The notes under the pieces were generated by a model that was not told the origin of the DNA, did no database searches, and was given only the letters and a program-made list of their open reading frames with translations. A stretch of 64,000 nucleotides of DNA, taken from assembly GCF_007713685.1 (NCBI RefSeq), contig NZ_VMRJ01000005.1:372001-436000 (forward strand). Direction: 5' to 3'. Origin of the DNA: Hymenobacter setariae. Its GTDB lineage: Bacteria > Bacteroidota > Bacteroidia > Cytophagales > Hymenobacteraceae. Below, in pieces: positions 50,555 to 59,395 of the stretch (positions are counted from its first letter, which is position 1; every line of letters begins with the position of its first letter). The translations under genes and the position numbers were made by a program.

Positions 50555-52039
50555 ATGTCGTTGCCAATACGTATTCTCCCAAAGCCAATTTGCTCGGCAA
50601 GGCAATGGCGCGTGCTCATTACTTGCTTGGTTGGGCTGTGGAGCACCAGTAGCTTCGGGCAGGCCTCACCGGTCTCTTCGTTTAGGGGCACGTGGGCGGG
50701 TACAATTAATTTATATGGCAGTCCGGCCTTGGTGCTGGTCGATTTTGCGGCGCAGCAGCAACCACCTGCGCGCAAACCGACGGTTGCCCTGCCCAGCCTA
50801 GGGCTGCACGCCATGCAGGTAGACCAGATTACTTCTGTCGGCGATAGCCTGCGGCTACGTATTGGGGCACTGCCGGGCAGCTACATAGCGCGTCGCACTA
50901 CCGACACGCTGGGCTTGACCGGCTACCTGCTGGCCGCGGGCCAGCGGTTGCCCCTGCGGCTGAGTCCCGTAGCGCCCGCACGCCTAGCCAAGCTACAGCC
51001 TGTGCGCACCCAGGTGCCTAGTCGGCCGGTGCCTTATCACGAGCTGCCTATCACGTTTGCGGGTGGGGCACCAGGGGTGACGCTAGCGGGCACCATTACG
51101 GCGCCGCCGAGCCAGCGCGGGCCAGCCATCGTATTTATTTCGGGTTCGGGGCCGCACAATCGCGATAGTGAGGAGTTTGGCCACAAGTCCTTTTTGGTGC
51201 CCGCCGATGCGCTGACGCGGCAGGGCTTCATCGTGTTGCGCTACGATGAGCGGGGGGTAGGGGCCTCGACTGGGCGCTACGCCACGGCGGGCACTACTGA
51301 CTTTGCGCGCGATGCGGCCGCCGCGGTGCGCGCCCTGCGGGCCGACCGCCGCTTGCATCTAGGGCCGATATTCGTGCTGGGGCACAGCCAAGGCTCGCTA
51401 GAGGCAGTGCAGGTAGCCGCGCAAGACCCCACGCTGGCCGGCGTAGTGCTGCTAGGTGGCATCGGCCAGCCCAATGCTACGCTATACCAGGCGCGGATGC
51501 GGGCTAATTTTCACGCCCGGCTTGCCGCCGCGAGCGCGGCCGACAAGCCGGGCGTGGAGAAGTACATCCGGCTGCACGACAGGCTGACTGCCATTGCGGC
51601 GGCGGTGCCCGACAGTGCCGCGGCCCTCGCCCAAATGCAGCGCGAAGCACCCGCCTTTGGGGTGAGCGCGGAGGAGGTTGCGTACTACGCGCCCACTTAC
51701 CTAGAGCACATTATGCACGATATCCTGGCCCAAGACCCTACTCCATACTTGCGCCAGCTGAAGATGCCCGTGCTGGCCCTCACTGGCGAGCAGGACGCCG
51801 AAACACCCGCTGCCACCCAGCTGCCGGCGTTGCAAGCCCAGCTACAGCAGGCTAACAATCAACACGTGACGGTAAAGACGATACCGCAGGTCAATCACTT
51901 CTTCCAAACCAATGTGCCCGGGCAGGAAAAGTCGTTGTTTGACAATCCAGAGACCTTCTCACCCGTCGAGTTGCAGCTGCTGGTGCAATGGCTGACGCAA
52001 CAGGCAGGCCTGGCACCACCCGCTAAGCGGGCCAACTAA
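50555..52039 (+). CDS. Exported alpha/beta hydrolase
   Basis: This 494-residue serine hydrolase has an N-terminal signal (RQWRVLITCLVGLWSTSSFG, cleaved near residue 36) and an N-terminal beta-sandwich-like region (residues ~40-150; RGTWAGTINLYG, LRLRIGALPGSYI). The alpha/beta-hydrolase domain contains AIVFISGSGPHNRD (oxyanion loop), the nucleophile elbow GHSQGS with Ser278, ALTGEQDAETP with the Asp, and QVNHFFQ with the His. The domain order resembles the YuxL/BAAT-like group of exported esterases. The substrate is unknown. It is convergent with the cupin gene, with 6 bp between stop codons. Confidence 0.9.
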   Translation: MSLPIRILPKPICSARQWRVLITCLVGLWSTSSFGQASPVSSFRGTWAGTINLYGSPALVLVDFAAQQQPPARKPTVALPSLGLHAMQVDQITSVGDSLRLRIGALPGSYIARRTTDTLGLTGYLLAAGQRLPLRLSPVAPARLAKLQPVRTQVPSRPVPYHELPITFAGGAPGVTLAGTITAPPSQRGPAIVFISGSGPHNRDSEEFGHKSFLVPADALTRQGFIVLRYDERGVGASTGRYATAGTTDFARDAAAAVRALRADRRLHLGPIFVLGHSQGSLEAVQVAAQDPTLAGVVLLGGIGQPNATLYQARMRANFHARLAAASAADKPGVEKYIRLHDRLTAIAAAVPDSAAALAQMQREAPAFGVSAEEVAYYAPTYLEHIMHDILAQDPTPYLRQLKMPVLALTGEQDAETPAATQLPALQAQLQQANNQHVTVKTIPQVNHFFQTNVPGQEKSLFDNPETFSPVELQLLVQWLTQQAGLAPPAKRAN

Positions 52040-52045
52040 GCAGAG

Positions 52046-52390
52046 TTAAGCGGGTAAAAAATCGAGTCGCATGGGGCTAAAGGAATCAAGCAGCGTGCCT
52101 GCCTGCCGGGCCACCACGCCGTGCGGCACGTTGGGGGCGGCGTAGAAGGTGTCGCCGGCCCGTAGCACCCGGGTTTCGTCGCCCACGGTCACTTCAAATT
52201 CGCCGCTTTCGATGTAGGAAATCTGGCTGTGCACGTGCTGGTGCAGGGCACCCACGGCGCCGGTCTCAAACTCTACCTTTACCAAAAGCAAGTCGTCGTT
52301 GTAAGCTACTAGAGTGCGGCGCACGCCGGGGCCAGTGGTTTCCCAGGCTAGGTCGGCGGCAGGGCTGAAGGCAGGAGTAGAGTGGGGCAT
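52046..52390 (-). CDS. Cupin-domain protein
   Basis: This 114-residue single cupin has motif 1 GAVGALHQHVHSQISYIESG with two His and a Glu metal ligand (residues 41-60). Motif 2 (RAGDTFYAAPNVPHGVVAR, residues 74-92) has the third His. Proteins of this type bind Fe, Mn or Zn and may be regulators' ligand-binding domains or isomerases; no function can be given. The gene reads leftward, and a family B palindrome lies upstream at 52417, after the next gene's stop. Confidence 0.9.
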   Translation of the reverse strand: MPHSTPAFSPAADLAWETTGPGVRRTLVAYNDDLLLVKVEFETGAVGALHQHVHSQISYIESGEFEVTVGDETRVLRAGDTFYAAPNVPHGVVARQAGTLLDSFSPMRLDFLPA

Positions 52391-52416
52391 TGTTAATTAG
52401 GCTTAATCTTATGTTA

Positions 52417-52516
52417 GTCATCCAGAGTGCAGCGAAGCATCTCGCGTGGTGCAGTAAATCCTGGCGTTTTTGAGATTAGTGCAGCACGCAAGATGCTTCG
52501 CTGCGCTCTGCATGAC
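52417..52516. repeat. Palindromic repeat, family B (copy B7)
   Basis: Arms GTCATCCAGAGTGCAGCGAA... and reverse complement, ending 11 bp before the metallophosphoesterase stop (52527, minus). Same subtype as 6809-6903. Confidence 0.82.
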
Positions 52517-52526
52517 AATCGTATTT

Positions 52527-53450
52527 CTACTCCACCCACACTAGCTTATCCGCGCTGAGCACTTGCTCGCCATCCCAGCGGTAGCCTACGAGCTGGCCGC
52601 CCTTGGCTACGCTGTAGTCGAGGCACACGGCGTGGGGCTGCAGCAGTTGTGGCGTGCCGCGCAGCCAGTAATGGCCGAAGAATACGGGCGTATCGTCTTG
52701 GTAGTAAGAGGGGTCTAGGTTGGCAAAATCGACGGCTTGGCCCTGTAGCTCGGGTAGGTCTTCGAGGTAGTAATGGGCGTAGCTAGGGGCCGTGGCGGGG
52801 TTTTGCCACCAGCGCACGCGCATTAGCTCGCGCGGGTGGCCGTCTTTGTCGAAGAAGCTGACGCCCTTGGGCAGGCGTACCTCGCGGCCTTTGAGGGTGG
52901 TTTCGGTGGCTTCGTACTCGGGCGAGCCGCGGTGGCCGGCCCGCAGCATGAACTCGGGCGTGAGGCGCAGGTCCGGCAGCTCACCACGCAGGTAGTCTAG
53001 GTGCCGGGGCTCCCAGCAGGCGTGCACGGCGCGCAGGCCAGGTAGCTCTAGGGCCAGCGGCAGCGTGAGAAACCACCCTAGGTAGTCTTGCCACTCTTTG
53101 AAAAGCTCGGGCGTGCTAAACTCCGTGATGGTGCGGTAGTGCTGCTTGATATGCCAGGGCCAGTGCGGCCGAATGTGGCCGCCCGTGGGGTAAGCCTGCC
53201 AAAAAGCCAAGGCATTGTACTCGTGGTTGCCCAGGATGGCGAGCGCCGCGCCGCCGTCTACCATGCTGCGCACCAGCTGCAAGGTTTCGCGGATTTTGGG
53301 GCCGCGGTCGATGTAGTCGCCCAGAAAAATAACCTGCCGGCCCGCCGGGTGGTGTGGTACACCCGCAGCATCGGGGCGGTAGCCTAGGTGGTGTAGTAGG
53401 GCCCGCAGCTCATCGGCGTGGCCATGAATGTCGCCAATGAGGTCGTACAT
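52527..53450 (-). CDS. Calcineurin-like metallophosphoesterase
   Basis: This 307-residue cytoplasmic enzyme has all the family metal-binding motifs: DLIGDIHGHADELRALL (residues 3-19), IFLGDYIDRGPKI (46-58), ILGNHEYNALAF (75-86) and FFGHYWLRG (near 264). The pattern matches PrpE/ApaH-like phosphatases of serine/threonine phosphoprotein or Ap4A type; substrate unknown. The start is the first ATG, just right of which there is a TTTAGCGGAGCTT hairpin that closes the next upstream gene. Confidence 0.92.
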   Translation of the reverse strand: MYDLIGDIHGHADELRALLHHLGYRPDAAGVPHHPAGRQVIFLGDYIDRGPKIRETLQLVRSMVDGGAALAILGNHEYNALAFWQAYPTGGHIRPHWPWHIKQHYRTITEFSTPELFKEWQDYLGWFLTLPLALELPGLRAVHACWEPRHLDYLRGELPDLRLTPEFMLRAGHRGSPEYEATETTLKGREVRLPKGVSFFDKDGHPRELMRVRWWQNPATAPSYAHYYLEDLPELQGQAVDFANLDPSYYQDDTPVFFGHYWLRGTPQLLQPHAVCLDYSVAKGGQLVGYRWDGEQVLSADKLVWVE

Positions 53451-53479
53451 GCCAGGGTGAAAACTAACTCAAAATAAAC

Positions 53480-53521
53480 TTTAGCGGAGCTTCGTCCTAG
53501 GTGGGCAAAGCTCCGCTAAAA
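53480..53521 (-). terminator. Terminator-like hairpin of the secreted protein gene
   Basis: TTTAGCGGAGCTT / AAGCTCCGCTAAA with a 15-nt loop containing CCTAGG; on the minus strand it is followed by GTTTATTTT. Confidence 0.6.
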
Positions 53522-53551
53522 GGGACTCGTATGTGCGGCTTGCGTGGTCGC

Positions 53552-53998
53552 TTACTGGGCCATGGCCAGCGGCTGCCGCAGGGCGCGCTTAGTCAGGGGG
53601 CGAAGCTTGCCATCGAGGCCTTCGCTATAAAAATGCTCGGTGATAACCTGCGTGTAGCGCCCATTTTGAATGGGGCGCTGGCGGCTATATATCACCAGGC
53701 CATTTTGCTGGGGCTGAATCTTATAAGGCTTATTATCAACTAGCCGAAACGTTTGGCCGTGCTTATTGACATAGCCCCAGGCGTGCGTGCGGGGCACCCG
53801 GTGCACCGCGTAGGTATTAGCGTGCACTACCTCTATGTAGGGGTGAGCGGCACCTAGGTCACTAACGGCGCCCGGCTGCGAGGGGCTATTCTCGACGTAC
53901 TCCTGGCTGCTAGTGTACACGCCCGGCTGGTACTGCGCCAAAGCAGAAGTAGCCCCAGCCAACAGGCTGGCGGCAAGGGAAAAAAACAAGGCTTTCAT
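53552..53998 (-). CDS. Small secreted hypothetical protein, 148 aa
   Basis: The protein has a clear signal peptide (MKALFFSLAASLLAGATSALAQ). The mature part (YQPGVYTSSQEYVENSPSQP, HTWGYVNKHGQTFRLVDNKP, NGLVIYSRQR, EHFYSEGLDGKLRPLTKRAL) contains Tyr-rich beta strands. I do not recognise the family. It is probably periplasmic or surface-exposed. It stands alone with its own hairpin downstream. Confidence 0.7.
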   Translation of the reverse strand: MKALFFSLAASLLAGATSALAQYQPGVYTSSQEYVENSPSQPGAVSDLGAAHPYIEVVHANTYAVHRVPRTHAWGYVNKHGQTFRLVDNKPYKIQPQQNGLVIYSRQRPIQNGRYTQVITEHFYSEGLDGKLRPLTKRALRQPLAMAQ

Positions 53999-54065
53999 GG
54001 GTAGGAAGGGTGGGTAGGGTAGTAGTAAGTATACGCGCTGCCAACCAGTGAGTTCAGCGCCTAGC

Positions 54066-55259
54066 CTACTTCAGCCGCACCAGCGTGGCGCCGTAGCCAA
54101 ACTTCTCTTTTTGAGCTTCTTCAAAGAATTTGATATCCTTGTTGCGGCTCAGTTGGCGGTGAATCTCCTTGCGCAGCGTACCGTTGCCGGCGCCGTGGAT
54201 GAAGATGATTTCGTGCATGTTAGTAGCCAAGGCGCGGCTCAGGGCGTCCTCAAAGGCATCGAGTTGGAGGCGCAGCATGGCCGTGTTGCTGAGGCCTTCG
54301 GCACCTTCGGTGCGCAGGGCTTCGATGTGCAAGTCAAACTCGTGGGGCGGGGCCACAATGGCGGCCGCCGGCTTGGGCGGTGCGGGCGCGATGGCTGCCG
54401 GCACTGGCGCGGGCTTGTCGCCCCCTAGGGCCTGCTGGAGTACATTGGCCTGCTTGGCATCGAGGGCAGGCGCGGGGCCCGCCGCAGCGGCTTCGAGGGA
54501 AGCTTCGGCCTGGGCTAGGCGCTCGGGGTTGAGGGCCGGGGCGGGTCGCTCGTCGAGCTGAAACAGGTAGGCCTCTTTACCAATAACCGGCGCCGGGCGG
54601 CGGCTGGTGTAGAAGGTGCTGGCCTTGAACGACTGGCGCTTGGTGAGCAGGTCGTAGGCCGCATCGCTGTTTAGCTTGAAGCTCAGGAGCTGAAACACCA
54701 CGGCGGGCCACTGCTCAAAGTCTTTGAGGTGCAGGTGGGCCAGTGGGGCACTGGCGGCTTTGGCCTTGAGCTTGTCGGCGGCCAGGGCGCGGTACTTGCC
54801 CTGGCGCTCCTCGCCGTAGGTATACACTACTTCGGACTCCGTGTTGTTGACCAGGTGCAGGGCCAGTAGCTCGGGGGCTTGGTGCACCAGGGCAAGATAC
54901 AAGCCTTTGGCTGCGGGGGGCAGCGTGGGGGGCGCGGCCGGGCGCGGCGGCATGGCCGCGCTGGGGCCCGCGCTCTGCGCTTTGGCGGGGGTAGGGGCGG
55001 GCACGCCGGGGCGTGGGGGCTTGGCCTGGCCACCTAGGGGCTTGTTTTTTTTGCTGCCGGTGGCGGGGCGGGTGGGCTCGGGAGCGGGGCGGCGGAAGGC
55101 CTGTCCTTCCTCGGCAGCTACGGGCACAAGCTCACGCAACAGCACCGGAATGGTGAAGTCGTTATCAATGGCTACTTCTACTAGCTCGCTGTCGAGCACG
55201 CGGGTGATGATACCTTCTTCGGTGCCGGTGAGCAGACGGACGCGGTCTCCAACGTTCAT
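54066..55259 (-). CDS. DUF2027/Smr-domain protein
   Basis: The start at 55257-55259 (MNVGDRVRLLTGTEEGIITR) gives a 397-residue product. The N-terminal ~60 residues form an SH3-like DUF2027 segment. A Pro/Ala/Lys-rich linker (about residues 65-125) leads to a middle beta domain (KGLYLALVHQAPELLALHLV, residues 130-240). A second Ala/Pro linker leads to the C-terminal Smr domain (FDLHIEALRTEG near 315, IFIHGAGNGTLRKEIHRQL near 358-376, YGATLVRLK). Smr domains bind or nick nucleic acids. The DLH motif and the GxGxGxL-like stretch are intact. This domain combination is typical of Bacteroidota. Confidence 0.88.
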   Translation of the reverse strand: MNVGDRVRLLTGTEEGIITRVLDSELVEVAIDNDFTIPVLLRELVPVAAEEGQAFRRPAPEPTRPATGSKKNKPLGGQAKPPRPGVPAPTPAKAQSAGPSAAMPPRPAAPPTLPPAAKGLYLALVHQAPELLALHLVNNTESEVVYTYGEERQGKYRALAADKLKAKAASAPLAHLHLKDFEQWPAVVFQLLSFKLNSDAAYDLLTKRQSFKASTFYTSRRPAPVIGKEAYLFQLDERPAPALNPERLAQAEASLEAAAAGPAPALDAKQANVLQQALGGDKPAPVPAAIAPAPPKPAAAIVAPPHEFDLHIEALRTEGAEGLSNTAMLRLQLDAFEDALSRALATNMHEIIFIHGAGNGTLRKEIHRQLSRNKDIKFFEEAQKEKFGYGATLVRLK

Positions 55260-55303
55260 AATATTCAATGTAATGCGAATGCTACGGATACGCAGCTTGG
55301 GCA

Positions 55304-55311
55304 CAAAGGTA
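55304..55311 (-). promoter_or_regulatory. Bacteroidota -7 element TACCTTTG
   Basis: Minus-strand TACCTTTG matches TAnnTTTG, 44 bp upstream of the Smr gene start. Confidence 0.6.
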
Positions 55312-55468
55312 GGCGCCCGGCCCAGCGCCGGCCCTAGAATCGGCAGCCCGAGGGTGTTTGTTCGGAATCGATTTCGGAATGCAAATCAGCTTGTACCTTA
55401 GCCATTCCTAAGCCCGGTTGGCCGCTTGCGCCGGCGGGCCTTTTATCTTTTCCCCACCCACTACTATT

Positions 55469-58339
55469 ATGAAAAAACCTCGACTCTGGGGGTTAGGCTG
55501 GCTGGCCGTGTTGCTGGCCGGCTGGGTTTCGGCAGTCCATGCCCAAGCTGTCTCACCAGTAAGCGTGAGCCCGGCATATTTCACCGATACCACGCCCATC
55601 ACCATCACCTACGATGCCACCTTGGGCAATGCGGGCCTGGCCAACTACACGGGTGATGTATACATCTACACGGGGGTAATTACCAACCTGAGCACTTCGC
55701 CCAGCAATTGGCAGCACGTGGTAAACCCCACTGGCTTTGGTACGCCCACCGCCGCCGAGAAGATGACGGACATCGGTAACCACAAATACACCATCAGCTT
55801 TACGCCGCGCACGTTTTACCCCGGCCTGGCGTCTTCGACCGAAACGGTGAAGCAACTGGCCATGGTGTTTCGCGGGGCCAATGGCTCGCCCGAGGGCAAG
55901 GGCGTCGGCAACACCGACATTTATGTGAACCTAGGGTTGCAAGTGGCCTTTACCAGCCCCAGCGCTACCACGACGGTAGCCGCCGGCACCGCCATTGCTG
56001 TGACGGCCACGGCCAACGTAGCCGCTACGCTCACCCTCACGCTCAACGGCACCCAGGTGGCCCAGCAGGCCAACACCACTACGCTCTCGGCTAACGTCAC
56101 CATCAACCAGTTTGGTATGAACACGCTAGTAGTCAGTGGCAACGATGGCAACGTGACGTCTACGGCCACGGCTACCGTGCTGGTACCGCCCACCGTGACC
56201 ACCGCGCCGCTGCCCGCCGGTGCCAAAGCCGACGGCATTACCTACCTCAACGGCGGCACCTCGGCTATTCTGAGTTTGACGGCGCCCAAGAAGAGCTACA
56301 TCTACGTGCTGGGCGAGTTTAACAACTGGCAAACATCGGAGGCTGGCCTGCTAAAGAAAACGGCGACCGTGGACACCGACGCCGCCACCGGCCGCTGGTG
56401 GGTGCAGGTCGATGGCCTGACGCCGGGCCAGGAATACGCCTATCAATTTCTGGTAGATGGGCAGCTGCGCATCGCGGACCCGTACTGCGAGAAAATCTTG
56501 GACCCGGACAACGACAAGTTCATTCCGGCCGAGACGTACCCCAATCTGAAAGCCTACCCCACGGGCAAAACCACAGGCCTGGTGTCAGTGCTATCGCCGG
56601 GCGAGGCGGCTTACACTTGGACCACGACCAACTTCCAGCGCCCGGCCCGCGCCAACATGGTAGTGTATGAGCTGCTGGTGCGCGACTTCGTGGCCCGCCA
56701 CGACTACCAGACCTTGCGCGATACCCTAAGCTACATTCAGCGCCTAGGGGCCAACGTGATTGAGTTGATGCCCATTAACGAGTTTGACGGCAACGAGAAC
56801 TGGGGCTACAGCCCGTCGTTTTATTTCGCCCCCGACAAGTATTACGGCACCAAAAACAACCTCAAGGCACTTATCGACGAGTGCCACCGCCGCGGCATCG
56901 CGGTAGTGCTCGACGTGGTGCTGAATCACTCGACCGGTAATAGCCCGATGGTGCAGCTCTACGGCAACGTGACGACCGGCCCCACGGCCGATAACCCGTG
57001 GTTTAACACCTCAGCACCGCACCCCTACAGCGTCTACAATGACCTCAACCACGAGAGCGCCTACACGCGCTACTTCAGCAAGCAGGTCATTAAGTTCTGG
57101 CTTCAGGAGTACCACATCGACGGCTACCGCTACGACCTAGCGGGCGGCTTCAGCCAGGCAGCCAAAACCGAGGCCACGTACCCCAACTACGACCAGTCGC
57201 GCGTGAACATCTGGAAGGATTATTACGACTACCAGATGAGCGTCGACAACACCTCGTACCCCATTCTGGAGCACTTTCCCAACGGCGCCTCCGCCACCAA
57301 TACCGACGAGGGCAAAGTGCTGAGCGACTACGGCATGATGCTGTGGGGCAACCTCAACCGCAACTACAACGAGGCCACTATGAGCTACCTAGGTGGCTCG
57401 GACCTGAGCTACGGCTACTACGGCAGCCAAGGCGGCCGCAACTGGGGCCAGCCCAACGTGATAGCCTACATGGAAAGCCACGACGAGGAGCGCCTACAAT
57501 TCAAAAACGAGAAATACGGCAATATTAGTAACAGCGCCTACAACGTGAGAAATCAGGCTATTGGCTTGCAACGCAACGAGATGGCAGCGGCATTCTTCTT
57601 CACCCAGCCCGGTGCGCGCTTGGTGTGGCAGTTTGGCGAGCTGGGCTACGACATCAGTATCGACGAGAACGGGCGCACCGGCAACAAACCCATCTTGTGG
57701 GACTATTACAAGGACGCCAATCGCCGCCATCTGTATGATACCTACCGGGCGCTCATTGCCCTCAAAAAGCAGCCCGCCTTTGCCGCCCCCACAGCCTACA
57801 CCCAGACCCTAGGTGGCAATGTGGCAGTGAAAACTATCAGCCTCACCGGAGCCGACCTGAGCGTGGTGACTGTCGGCAACTTCGACGTGACCGTGCAAAC
57901 GGCCACCGTCACGTTTCCACAGATTGGCACTTGGTACAACTACCTTACCGGCGAGCAGTTGGCCATAGCTAGCACCAGCCAGACCATGACCTTGCAGCCC
58001 GGCCAGTACGCCGTGTACACCAGCCGCCAGCTCACCAAGCCCACCGGCACCACGCTGGCTACTACCGGCGCCCAGGCGGCAGCCGTATTCAAGCTGTCCC
58101 TAGTGCCCAATCCCGCGGCCGGCACCACCACTGTAGCCTACGAGCTGCCCACTGGCACCACTGCCACCATCGCAGTGCAAAACCTGTTGGGCCAAACCAT
58201 CCGGCAACTGGCCCCGGCCCGCCAAGCGGCGGGCGCGCAGGCGCAGAGTCTATCGCTGCAAGGCCTAGCTCCCGGCGTGTACCTCGTGAAGCTGCAAGCC
58301 GGCGACCAAGCCCAAACGGCTCGCTTGCTGGTCAACTAA
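55469..58339 (+). CDS. T9SS-exported GH13 alpha-amylase-family protein
   Basis: This 956-residue secreted enzyme degrades or remodels alpha-glucans such as starch or glycogen. After the signal peptide (LAVLLAGWVSAVHAQ) come an N-terminal beta domain (~30-160), an Ig/E-set-like domain (~165-260) and a CBM48-like domain (SYIYVLGEFNNWQ). The GH13 barrel follows with VIELMPINEFDGNENWGYSP, VVLDVVLNHS, the nucleophile Asp556 (GYRYDLA), general acid Glu601 (YPILEHFP) and Asp672 (ESHDEERL). The C-terminal ~80 residues (LSLVPNPAAGTTTVAYELPT ... GVYLVKLQAGDQ) are a T9SS sorting domain. No SusCD pair is nearby. ATG 55469 is chosen for the signal peptide. Confidence 0.94.
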   Translation: MKKPRLWGLGWLAVLLAGWVSAVHAQAVSPVSVSPAYFTDTTPITITYDATLGNAGLANYTGDVYIYTGVITNLSTSPSNWQHVVNPTGFGTPTAAEKMTDIGNHKYTISFTPRTFYPGLASSTETVKQLAMVFRGANGSPEGKGVGNTDIYVNLGLQVAFTSPSATTTVAAGTAIAVTATANVAATLTLTLNGTQVAQQANTTTLSANVTINQFGMNTLVVSGNDGNVTSTATATVLVPPTVTTAPLPAGAKADGITYLNGGTSAILSLTAPKKSYIYVLGEFNNWQTSEAGLLKKTATVDTDAATGRWWVQVDGLTPGQEYAYQFLVDGQLRIADPYCEKILDPDNDKFIPAETYPNLKAYPTGKTTGLVSVLSPGEAAYTWTTTNFQRPARANMVVYELLVRDFVARHDYQTLRDTLSYIQRLGANVIELMPINEFDGNENWGYSPSFYFAPDKYYGTKNNLKALIDECHRRGIAVVLDVVLNHSTGNSPMVQLYGNVTTGPTADNPWFNTSAPHPYSVYNDLNHESAYTRYFSKQVIKFWLQEYHIDGYRYDLAGGFSQAAKTEATYPNYDQSRVNIWKDYYDYQMSVDNTSYPILEHFPNGASATNTDEGKVLSDYGMMLWGNLNRNYNEATMSYLGGSDLSYGYYGSQGGRNWGQPNVIAYMESHDEERLQFKNEKYGNISNSAYNVRNQAIGLQRNEMAAAFFFTQPGARLVWQFGELGYDISIDENGRTGNKPILWDYYKDANRRHLYDTYRALIALKKQPAFAAPTAYTQTLGGNVAVKTISLTGADLSVVTVGNFDVTVQTATVTFPQIGTWYNYLTGEQLAIASTSQTMTLQPGQYAVYTSRQLTKPTGTTLATTGAQAAAVFKLSLVPNPAAGTTTVAYELPTGTTATIAVQNLLGQTIRQLAPARQAAGAQAQSLSLQGLAPGVYLVKLQAGDQAQTARLLVN

Positions 58340-58365
58340 ACTGTCCCTTTTTGGGTTAACCTCAC

Positions 58366-58398
58366 AAGCCCCGCTGCCCGGCAGTGGGGCTTTTTTTG
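58366..58398 (+). terminator. Terminator after the GH13 gene
   Basis: AAGCCCCGCTGCC / GGCAGTGGGGCTT hairpin followed by TTTTTTT. Confidence 0.87.
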
Positions 58399-58401
58399 GC
58401 C

Positions 58402-58409
58402 TTACTTTG
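58402..58409 (+). promoter_or_regulatory. Promoter -7-like box TTACTTTG
   Basis: One mismatch to TAnnTTTG, 27 bp upstream of the ChaN-like start. Confidence 0.3.
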
Positions 58410-58436
58410 TTGGGTAAGTACTCTTCGCTGCCTCTT

Positions 58437-59339
58437 ATGTCCATTTTTCCATCTCCCAGCCACCTAGGGCGCCGCTGGCTGCTGAGGTTGCTGCCACTAC
58501 TCAGCTTCACGCTGGCCGACCGGCCTGCCTATCGTCTCTTCACGGCCCAGGGCCAGGCCGCCGACTACGACCAGATGCTGACCCAGTTGGCACAGGCCGA
58601 CGTGGTGTTCTTTGGCGAGCAGCACAACGACCCAATGGCCCATTGGCTAGAGCTACAGGTAGCTAAGGACTTGCAGCGCCTCAAAGGCCCCGGAAAGCTG
58701 GTCTTAGGGATGGAAATGTTTGAGCGCGACGTGCAGCCGCTGGTGGCGCAGTACGCCGCCGGCACCCTGCCCGACACGGCCTTCGAGCGCCAGAGCCGCC
58801 CTTGGCCTAACTATGCCACCGACTACCGCCCGCTTTTGCAGTTTGCCCGCCAAGAGAAAATAGCCGTGGTGGCCACCAATGCCCCGCGCCGCTATGCCCA
58901 GCAGGTGGCCCGCGGCTCGCTCACGGCCCTCGACGCCCTGCCCGCCAACGAGAAAGCCTACCTTGCGCCGCTGCCGCTGAAAGTCGATTTTGAGCTGCCC
59001 GGCTACAAGAAGATGGCTGCCATGTTCGGCGACGCCACGGCCCACGGTGGGGGTGGGCGCACCATCATTCAAGCTCAAGCGCTCAAGGATGCCACCATGG
59101 CTTACACCATTCACCGCAGCCTAGGTGCCGGCCAGACGCTGCTGCACCTCAATGGCTCGTACCACTCCGACAATCACGATGGTATTGTGGCCTACCTGCG
59201 CGCCGATAGCAAAAAACCGCTGCGTGTGCAAACCCTGAGCGTGGTGACGCAAAGCCAGTTGCAGCAGCTCGACCAAACTAACATGAACGTGGCCGACTAC
59301 CTCATCGTAGTGCCCGAGGACATGACCAAAACGTATTGA
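58437..59339 (+). CDS. ChaN-like haem/iron-regulated lipoprotein-family protein
   Basis: This 300-residue protein contains the ChaN/EreA fold: DVVFFGEQHNDPMAHWLELQ near residues 55-74, LVLGMEMFERDVQPLV near 90-105, WPNYATDYRPLLQFAR and VVATNAPRRYAQQVARG. LLHLNGSYHSDNHDGIVAYL near 238-257 carries the C-terminal His. ChaN of Campylobacter binds haem and takes part in iron uptake; the EreA-like fold could alternatively be an esterase. An N-terminal hydrophobic stretch (WLLRLLPLLSFTLAD) suggests export, but no lipobox Cys is visible. Confidence 0.86.
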   Translation: MSIFPSPSHLGRRWLLRLLPLLSFTLADRPAYRLFTAQGQAADYDQMLTQLAQADVVFFGEQHNDPMAHWLELQVAKDLQRLKGPGKLVLGMEMFERDVQPLVAQYAAGTLPDTAFERQSRPWPNYATDYRPLLQFARQEKIAVVATNAPRRYAQQVARGSLTALDALPANEKAYLAPLPLKVDFELPGYKKMAAMFGDATAHGGGGRTIIQAQALKDATMAYTIHRSLGAGQTLLHLNGSYHSDNHDGIVAYLRADSKKPLRVQTLSVVTQSQLQQLDQTNMNVADYLIVVPEDMTKTY

Positions 59340-59343
59340 GACG

Positions 59344-59380
59344 CGTCTGTCATGCTTCGCTGCGCGCTGCCTGACAGACG
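59344..59380. repeat. Short family B derivative (copy B9)
   Basis: Outer 9-bp arms CGTCTGTCA / TGACAGACG flank TGCTTCGCTGCGCGCTGCC. It looks like a family B element that has lost its centre and inner arms. It begins 5 bp after the ChaN-like stop. Confidence 0.6.
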
Positions 59381-59395
59381 ATTTTTTAAAGCACT

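Noticed and set aside
50182..50801. Plus-strand open frames of 61 and 182 codons
   Set aside because: They cross the RNase P RNA gene and the start of the hydrolase gene; the RNA explains this sequence and the translations resemble nothing.
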